The notes under the pieces: model-generated
The model's database searches: none
Told to the model about the DNA's origin: nothing
What the model saw: the letters and a program-made list of their open reading frames with translations, nothing else
Shown here: one piece after another, positions 58,801 through 64,000 of the stretch
Layout: each line of letters starts with the position of its first letter
How positions within the stretch are numbered: the stretch's first letter is position 1
Position numbers and translations under genes: made by a program
NCBI GenBank assembly: GCA_036346205.1
Contig: JARFJB010000408.1
Location: 1,803,501-1,867,500 of the forward strand
Origin: Vesta saturnalis
Lineage: Eukaryota > Arthropoda > Insecta > Coleoptera > Lampyridae
Length of the DNA: 64,000 nucleotides
Direction: 5' to 3'

Positions 58801-59511
58801 ATGTTCCATACTGCTACCATATTTATAATGCATAAACAGTCAAATCTCTTACGGTAACGACCTGTATTAACATCGCTTTCTTTATCAATAACAATAAAAC
58901 CGAATTTGTCGCCAGCAACAAAACATAAATCTTTAAACCTATCAAAGGACATATCGACATTAACGTGATCATCATACACATGCTTAAGATTAGTGTGATC
59001 TTGTTGAAAAAGAATAAGTAAATTAGCATTATCACGTATAAGCTGTTTTGGAATTGAAGAATACGTTTGACACAGATAGAAACAATCATTATTTCGATGT
59101 CTGCCAAAACAGAAATGATCTCTTATTTCATTTTTTATGACACGCTACATCATCAAAATCATTATTGAATTTTACGGGAATCACTAGGGATATAACATCA
59201 CTATTATCACTGTATTCGAAATACCCGACTTCTTTTATGGGTGTCAGTAAATTTCGTAGGTACTGGTATTTAGGTTGATATAATGATTTGCAATAAATAT
59301 ATACATTTTCAAAACGTAAACCATTTGGATGTTCTAACAAGGTAATCATAACATTTGTTTTCCGCACCCAGATGGACCAACGATTATACCTCGTTTACAT
59401 CCTCCTTTCAGTAGACCGCTATGTTTAGAGTAAAGTTCCTTGTTATCAGCTTGTCATAATTTTTAATAGGTAATTCTGTGTCTTGCGGAATGAAGCGTAT
59501 GGTGCCGTCAT
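58788..59511 (-). pseudogene. FtsK/HerA-type DNA packaging ATPase, frameshifted
   Basis: This motor translocates viral DNA into the capsid. On the minus strand the Walker A motif GPSGCGKT is readable at about 59380-59355, followed by NVMITLLEHPNG. A block with YLCQTYSSIPKQLIRDNANL (about 59065-59010) holds the sensor-like region. The C-terminal part carries FVAGDKFGFIVIDKESD and GRYRKRFD (about 58930-58840). Walker B is not clearly readable in the 59128-59367 frame. Frame breaks lie near 59440, 59125 and 59000. The first ATG (59511) follows a promoter shared with the capsid genes, but its frame closes after 18 codons. Confidence 0.85.
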
Positions 59512-59516
59512 AGTAC

Positions 59517-59594
59517 TAAACCACAAATTGTATGGTACTAATATATATACGTGTCATACAATAAAAGTAGTTTAGTAGTGGAGTGACAGCCAGT
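59517..59594. promoter_or_regulatory. Bidirectional promoter between ATPase and capsid genes
   Basis: A central TATATATA (59541-59549) has a TTTAGT initiator 32 bp away on each side: minus strand A at 59517, plus strand A at 59574. A second plus-strand pair is CAATAAAAG (59559-59567) with CCAGTC (A at 59592), also 32 bp. Start codons follow at 59511 (minus) and 59600 (plus). Confidence 0.55.
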
Positions 59595-59599
59595 CTGGT

Positions 59600-60412
59600 A
59601 TGAAGTATACTTCTCGTGTAATAAGAAGAAAAGGTTCAGGATTAATTAATACCTTAATAAATAAATTACCCGTGGAGTTGCATATACCTGGGTATAGATA
59701 CTGCGGACCGGGTACCCGTTTACAAAAACGATAGCTCCGGCGACAAAGGTATTAACGAATTGGACGAAGCCTGTAAAGAACACGATATTGCATACTCCCA
59801 GTCAAACGATTTAAGTCAACGACACATTGCCGATAAAACTTTGCAACAAAAAGCTTGGAATAGATTTCGTTCCTCAAACGCTACATTTGGAGAAAGGGCA
59901 GCTGCATTAACTATAGCTGGAATAATGAAAGGAAAACGGAAAATGGGATGGGTGGAAGATCACGGACAGGCAATAGAATGGGAAGCAAATCACGAAGAAC
60001 AAAGCGTACTCCCAAACCAATTTCATTTAACAAAGCGGTACTTCTAGCGCGACGTCGTGTTGGTGGTAAACTTCGATCATCTTTACGATCTACAATACAC
60101 CAAGCCTTAAGCGTTCTAAAACACAAAAAATCATGTCACCCAAGAGCAGAATATTACCTTTACCAAAACGAGGGGTTCATACCTCTTATTCCCCTATTTG
60201 CAGCATTAGGAGCCTTAGGTTCGTTAGGTGGCGGTGCAGCTGCAGTTGCAAAAGCGGTTACCGACGCAAAAGCTGCGACAAAAACGTTAGAAGAAACCAA
60301 ACGACACAATCAAGCAATGGAAGCAGCAACCGTTGGAAAAGGTTTATATCTAAAACCATATAAACGAGGTTTGGGCATATATTTACAACCGTATTCAAAA
60401 AACTCCCACTGA
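59600..60412 (+). pseudogene. Minor virion protein with PLA2 domain and pX-like tail, frameshifted
   Basis: From the ATG at 59600 the first frame holds a basic start and the PLA2 calcium loop YRYCGPGT (about 59695-59720), closing at a TAG at 59732. The next frame (59760-60047 and a little upstream) has the catalytic CKEHDIAY with the His-Asp pair, and helices DKTLQQKAWNRF and ERAAALTIAGIMKGK. The third frame (to 60412) has a basic segment (ARRRVGGKLRSSLRS), a hydrophobic Gly/Ala-rich segment (GFIPLIPLFAALGALGSL), a helix (AKAVTDAKAATKTLEE) and a C-terminal GKGLYLKPYKRGLGIYL. Such a PLA2 plus core-protein-like module occurs in adintoviruses and is thought to aid membrane passage. Whether family members are fused or separate cannot be decided from this broken copy. 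Confidence 0.75.
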
Positions 60413-60783
60413 AGCTACCACGCCACGCCTTAAGTAATGTTGAGCTATCAAAATTTGTGGAGCAATTAAAGATTCCCTACTTTAGAGGGATATATATGCG
60501 AGATAAGCTACCTACACGAATCCATAGGAATGAATGTGGTATCGTGAATCTGGATAATCAAGCTAATCAGGGAACACACTGGACAGCATATATTAAGCGT
60601 AATAGACATATAACATATTTTGATAGTATAGGACATATTAAACCACCCTTCGAATTAGTCCACTATTTTAAAAGTGATGGTAGCAGAAACACAATTGATT
60701 ATAACTTTACTAAGGTTCAAGAGTTCAATACATACAACTGTGGTCATCTAGTCTTACGATTTTTATACGACTACTCGTTCTGA
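60413..60783 (+). CDS. Adenain-like cysteine protease (capsid maturation)
   Basis: This Ulp1/adenain-family protease cleaves capsid precursors during maturation. The open frame covers about 60413-60783. HWTAYI (catalytic His, about 60579), YFDSIG (acidic partner, about 60619) and YNCGHLVLRFL (nucleophile Cys, about 60736) are all present in order. There is no in-frame ATG before KIPYFRG; an ATG at 60437 is out of frame, so the start was probably lost to a small indel or lies within the preceding frame. The catalytic part is otherwise unbroken, unlike neighbouring genes. The stop at 60781-60783 lies inside the promoter region of the penton gene. Confidence 0.85.
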
Positions 60784-60791
60784 TTGTCAGT
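60764..60791 (+). promoter_or_regulatory. Probable core promoter of the penton gene
   Basis: TATAC at 60764 and TTGTCAGTAG (A at 60789) lie 25 bp apart, slightly short for a TATA/Inr pair, and overlap the end of the protease gene. The penton ATG is at 60810. Confidence 0.4.
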
Positions 60792-60809
60792 AGTTGTTAC
60801 GTGATCGTG

Positions 60810-61491
60810 ATGTCGTACACATTTACCTTCACCGGTAAAAGCAGTATCCTGCAAGCCACATTTAATCCACCGATTTTTCTTGATAATGAGTCGGAATATG
60901 TAATGGGGTTAACTAGTTTTGAATCGTTCAATACTATACAAAACGTTACTTCAAAGAACAACATGCTCATATTTGGAAGAGATAAAATTACAATACCGCC
61001 AGGAACATACGAAATCGCAGATGTGAATAAATATATTAATGACTCAGTGAAAGACGATAAGGTATATTGATTTACGAGCAAATAATAATACTATGAAAGC
61101 AACCATGAAAGCAACCCATAACATTAGTTTCAATGTGGATCCATTCGATAGGGCCTATGCTAGGCTTTAATAAAACTGCTGTTTACCAAGCTAAAAAGTG
61201 TACACCTCTGAGAACCCTATTAACATCATCAAAATTAACTCATTAATTATCGAGTGCAACATAACAAGTGGTAGTTTTAAAAATGGTGAGTCATCACACA
61301 TAATTCATCAATTCTTTCCCAGTGTACCAGCGGGATATAAAATAATCGAATCACCTCAACATGTTATCTTTACCTATAAATACATCTACCATTTCAACAA
61401 TAACACTTAAAATAGTAGACCAAGACGGAGATCTCGTCAATTTTAACGGAGAAGTCATAACGATAGGACTACATTTAAAGAAAATATGGTG
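60810..61491 (+). pseudogene. Penton-type minor capsid protein, frameshifted
   Basis: This single-jelly-roll vertex protein of Polintons starts at the ATG at 60810 (the upstream GTG at 60801 is unlikely). The opening part YTFTFTGKSSILQATF, then YVMGLTSFESFNTIQNV and ITIPPGTYEIADVNKYI, is intact to a stop at about 61068. The reading continues in other frames: MKATHNISFNVD (about 61105-61140), NPINIIKINSLIIECNI and VPAGYKIIESP (61198-61410). A last strand, VDQDGDLVNFNGEVITIGL, ends with a stop near 61489. Frame breaks lie near 61070, 61150 and 61370. The order of strands is complete, so decay is by indels rather than deletion. Confidence 0.8.
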
Positions 61492-61647
61492 ACGCGGTAT
61501 AATACATGTGCATGTAACCAGTGCAAAACAAACTATAAAAGAGTGAAGTGTGGAAAGGGTACAGTCAGTAAGCGTTCAGCGACCAAAGCGTTGACAGCGC
61601 AGAACAAAGCATTCTTGGAGAGTCTTGGGTTTACAGTACTACAATGA
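61486..61647 (+). CDS. Small cysteine-containing protein between penton and capsid genes
   Basis: An intact 53-codon frame starts with an ATG at 61486, overlapping the end of the penton gene. Its TGA (61645-61647) overlaps the ATG of the major capsid gene (61644), an ATGA arrangement. The N-terminal third has a C-x-C-x2-C pattern (NTCACNQCKTN) and a further Cys, which could bind metal; the rest is basic (KRVKC, KRSATKAL) with a short helix (NKAFLESLGF). The MCP promoter lies inside its coding sequence. I cannot name its function; a small basic virion or regulatory protein is possible. Confidence 0.5.
   Translation: MVTRYNTCACNQCKTNYKRVKCGKGTVSKRSATKALTAQNKAFLESLGFTVLQ
61534..61569 (+). promoter_or_regulatory. 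Core promoter of the major capsid gene
   Basis: TATAAAAG at 61534-61541 and GTCAGTAAG with the initiator A at 61567 are 33 bp apart. The capsid ATG is 77 bp further on at 61644. It lies within the small upstream gene. Confidence 0.6.
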
Positions 61648-62838
61648 GTGTATTAAACGTTAATGAAAAAGTTGTTGTTGATAATGCTATCGTTAATTCC
61701 GAACTGCACACCCATCAACCATATACTACGAGATTTGGAAACAATGATGAAATCAGGATACCCATTCAGGAAGACATGTGCACTCTACCATCAGAAAGTT
61801 ATGTTTATGTAGAGGAAGATTATTGCGACAGGATGGCACTGTCTCCAATACCGCAAGGTTCGTTAATAATGGTATCGCATTTTTATTCAGTGAAATTAGA
61901 TATGAGATGAATGGAATAGTGGTAGATTCCGTAACTAAGGTGGGGTTAACGTCGACAATGAAAGGGTTAGTATCATTGACACCCAATGATCTTGCCCGCC
62001 ATCAAAATGCCGGTTGGTTTCCTACATCAAACAGCACACTAACAAATGAGCAAGGGTATTTTAATGTCTGTGTACCTTTGCGAATGCTGCTTGGCTTGCT
62101 GAAGATTATAATAAAGTGATTTTGAACATTAGACAAGAACTTGTATTAATTCGTAGTAATATTGATACCGATGCAGTAATTTCAACTGTGGACGAAGCAT
62201 TAAAAGTTAACATAGATAAGATTTATTGGAAAGTTCCACACATCGTTCCAGCATTAGCGGAGGAATTAGCGTTAACGAAATACATTGATAAAAATGTGAA
62301 TACTCCACTAGCATTTAGAAGTTGGGAAACCCACATATATCCCGCTATACCAACAACAGATAAGCATACATGGGCAATCAAAACATCGACTAGTATTGAA
62401 ACACCGAGATACATTATTATAGGGTTTCAAACTGGACGAGAAAATAATGTTATGCACGATGCGAGTAAATTCGATAAATGTGCACTAAGAATATTCGGGT
62501 ATTCCTCAACACCGACCGTTACCCGTATGATAATTTAAATGTTAATTATGATAACAATTGCTTTGCCACGCTGTATGAAATGTTTGCTAAATTCCAAATG
62601 TCATATTATCAAAGAGATGGACAACCATTACTCACACCTATTCAATTTACGACGCTGCACCACTGATGGTGGTCGACTGCTCAAATCAAAAGAAGTATTG
62701 CACTCGAAAGCAGTAGTTCTTCGTGTAGAGTTTGAAACATCGGCCAACATACCCGCTAATACGACCGCATACTGTGTTATACTCCATGATCGTTTAGTTA
62801 CATACAACGCGTTAACCAAAGCAGTACGACAGTTGTAA
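61644..62838 (+). pseudogene. Major capsid (hexon-like, double jelly-roll) protein, frameshifted
   Basis: This is the main shell protein of the Polinton virion. The start MSVLNVNEKVVVDNAIVN, then YTTRFGNNDEIRIPIQ and LPSESYVYVEE, occupies the first frame (to about 61815). FVNNGIAFLFSEIRYEMNG and VGLTSTMKGLVSLTP are in the next (to about 62080). A helical and strand-rich segment with KVPHIVPALAEE, FRSWETHIYPAIP and TPRYIIIGFQTG lies at 62116-62480. VFLNTDRYPYDNL and FAKFQMSYYQRDG follow at 62478-62640, and the C-terminus KAVVLRVEFET ... CVILHDRLVTYN ends at 62838. Length of about 400 codons is short of the usual 500 or more only if segments are missing. Five or so indels break it. Confidence 0.85.
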
Positions 62839-62842
62839 TACA

Positions 62843-63230
62843 ATGTCCGTCATAATCGATGTACAAGGGTTCAAAATATCAAAAGCGTTTATACCAAAAG
62901 AACTCGCCATTTATAATGGGAAACAAATTGCCCATTTTGTTTTAAATCACCGTATCCCTGGCATACGTTGGATGCAGAGAGTCGTCGTCAAGCTACTTGG
63001 TTAATGCAAAACCAGCACTGTATTAAATGGGAAGAAGGGTATACACCACCACACCACTTTCGAAGAATACTCGAGAGATTGATTCAGCCAACAGATACTG
63101 TCTATGTCAAGGGCAGAGAGAAAGCAGATTACATCAGAAAATTTGTGACCCAGCCTGTTATTGAACTTGAGGAAAGTCCACCTCTTCCTGCTATGCAACC
63201 CGTTTGTTACTTTCATTGTAAATCATTATG
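62843..63230 (+). pseudogene. Conserved Polinton protein downstream of capsid gene, unknown function
   Basis: The ATG at 62843 follows the MCP stop by 4 bp. The first frame (53 codons, stop at 63002-63004) reads MSVIIDVQGFKISKAFIPKE. From about 62968 the second frame carries ESRRQATWLMQNQHCIKW and then DTVYVKGREKADYIRKFV and PVIELEESPP, fading out before the (AT)n tract at 63256. The VDVQGF start with a following K-E and the VYVKG-EKA block make a recurrent pattern in insect Polintons. It may be a nuclease-like fold, but no full catalytic set is visible, so I leave the function open. Confidence 0.5.
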
Positions 63231-63252
63231 CCACTGTGCTTTGGCTTATATC

Positions 63253-63255
<3 letters not shown>

Positions 63256-63332
<77 letters not shown>
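63256..63332. repeat. (AT)n microsatellite within the Polinton
   Basis: About 77 bp of alternating AT between the last capsid-strand gene and its polyadenylation signal. Confidence 0.95.
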
Positions 63333-63336
<4 letters not shown>

Positions 63337-63360
63337 GCAATAAGTCTTGTACATATTTTT

Positions 63361-63366
63361 AATAAA
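63361..63366 (+). terminator. Polyadenylation signal for the capsid block
   Basis: AATAAA follows the rightward gene block and precedes the convergent polymerase gene. It is probably shared by the capsid-side transcripts. Confidence 0.45.
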
Positions 63367-63579
63367 AAATAGTAAAATAGTCATTTTCGTTTTTTTTTTT
63401 TTTATATCACACAGTATTTGTATAGTATATATTCTCTTAATAACGAATTAGTACATAATATTAATATATGTTAAACAACTAAAGGAATAATACAAATTAT
63501 TATTAATATTAGTTTCATTATGGAGAGACTATAGGAAAGAAACTAGCAAGTGTCAGTACCCAAACTATTCTTCTTCCGG

Positions 63580-64000
63580 TTAATATAAATTCATTTGCTT
63601 AGCAACCTGTAATAGTTCGCTCAACGGATCAGCATTCTCCAATTCCGGTATTCGCCAATGTCCCCACGCCAATGTGGAACACGTATCACGTAGTCGATAT
63701 CGTTTGTCATCCTGGGACCTAAAGGCAATTTTGTTTAACATTTCGGTATATATATCATGTAAGGTTGATCGAAACACAAGCATTTTACACATTACTGTTT
63801 TATCAGACCCCTCCGCGACCGCTTTGTAGTCTACTTCCGTCAACACTTTCTGAATTACAACTTTCTTAACACCTTTCGCTTTCTTAACAACTTCATTATC
63901 AGCAAGCTTCAGACAGTATGACTTCGATCCAGCACCATAAAATAATGAATGCTTTCCTGCGTACTCATCTTTCATTCGTCCAACGACGGAAGCAGTCGTG
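63580..64000 (-). CDS. Family B DNA polymerase, C-terminal end (partial)
   Basis: This frame is open from the window edge to a stop at 63580-63582 and gives about 140 codons of the C-terminus of a Polinton/adintovirus protein-primed type DNA polymerase. Recognisable pieces are MKDEYAGKHSLFYGAGSKSY, KKAKGVKKVVIQ and FRSQDDKRYRLRDTC, with LAWGHWRIPEL near the end. These lie beyond the palm and thumb, so no catalytic motif falls within the window. It is unbroken here, in contrast to most other large genes of the element. It converges on the capsid block and would be transcribed from beyond 64 kb. Confidence 0.8.
   Translation of the reverse strand, partial: TTASVVGRMKDEYAGKHSLFYGAGSKSYCLKLADNEVVKKAKGVKKVVIQKVLTEVDYKAVAEGSDKTVMCKMLVFRSTLHDIYTEMLNKIAFRSQDDKRYRLRDTCSTLAWGHWRIPELENADPLSELLQVAKQMNLY

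Larger units (their letters stand above)
53000..64000. mobile_element. Polinton/Maverick (adintovirus-type), decayed, right end outside window
   Basis: At least 11 kb of a self-synthesising, virus-like DNA transposon. It encodes a retroviral-type integrase, packaging ATPase, PLA2-bearing minor virion protein, adenain-like protease, penton, hexon-like major capsid protein and the end of a family B DNA polymerase, plus accessory genes. That set defines Polintons/adintoviruses. Gene orientation splits at about 59.52 kb into a leftward block (ATPase to integrase) and a rightward capsid block; polymerase reads leftward from beyond the edge. Most large genes carry frameshifts. Tandem repeats at 53020-53400 may belong to the left terminal repeat. 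The exact left end is undetermined. Confidence 0.9.

Overview
The window is AT-rich, microsatellite-dense animal DNA, most likely from an insect. I infer this from the transposon families, from arthropod-type initiators (TCAGT) in the promoters, and from the absence of any bacterial gene organisation. I recognise no host gene with confidence. Almost everything identifiable is a mobile element or its remains, many of them nested. One short GC-rich open frame with an ideal translation-start context (24.8-25.1 kb) could be a first exon of something cellular.

Layout: 0-5 kb holds a decayed Tc1/mariner-type transposase, tRNA-like SINE debris, a small hairpin repeat and a degenerate tandem array. 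5.2-14.3 kb is a nest of two LINEs. An R4/Dong-type element with a restriction-like endonuclease sits in an (ATA)n tract. At its 3' (TAA)n tail lies an I-type LINE with an intact gag-like ORF1, a broken ORF2 and a convincing HDV-like self-cleaving ribozyme at its 5' terminus. 14.8-38 kb holds LINE, Tc1, piggyBac, Crypton-like tyrosine recombinase and SINE remnants, palindromic modules, several degenerate tandem repeats and a well-folded tRNA-like gene. 38.1-40.4 kb is a piggyBac element with both termini and both TTAA sites. 41.1-43.7 kb is a satellite of about 155 bp period split by a mariner-type insertion. 44-50.4 kb holds Ty3/gypsy, LINE and mariner remains and a long-period repeat.

53-64 kb (running off the right edge) is a decayed Polinton/Maverick of the adintovirus type. 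It carries a retroviral-type integrase with chromodomain, an FtsK/HerA packaging ATPase, a PLA2-bearing minor virion protein, an adenain-like protease, penton and hexon-like capsid proteins, the C-terminus of a protein-primed type DNA polymerase B, several small genes of unknown role and a BIR (inhibitor-of-apoptosis) domain gene. Capsid genes run left to right as one block; replication, integration and packaging genes run the other way. Many reading frames are broken by indels, so this copy looks like an old integrated virus rather than an active one. Even so, its core promoters (TATA box 25-33 bp upstream of a CAGT-type initiator) remain readable at up to seven places, including a bidirectional one between the ATPase and the capsid block.
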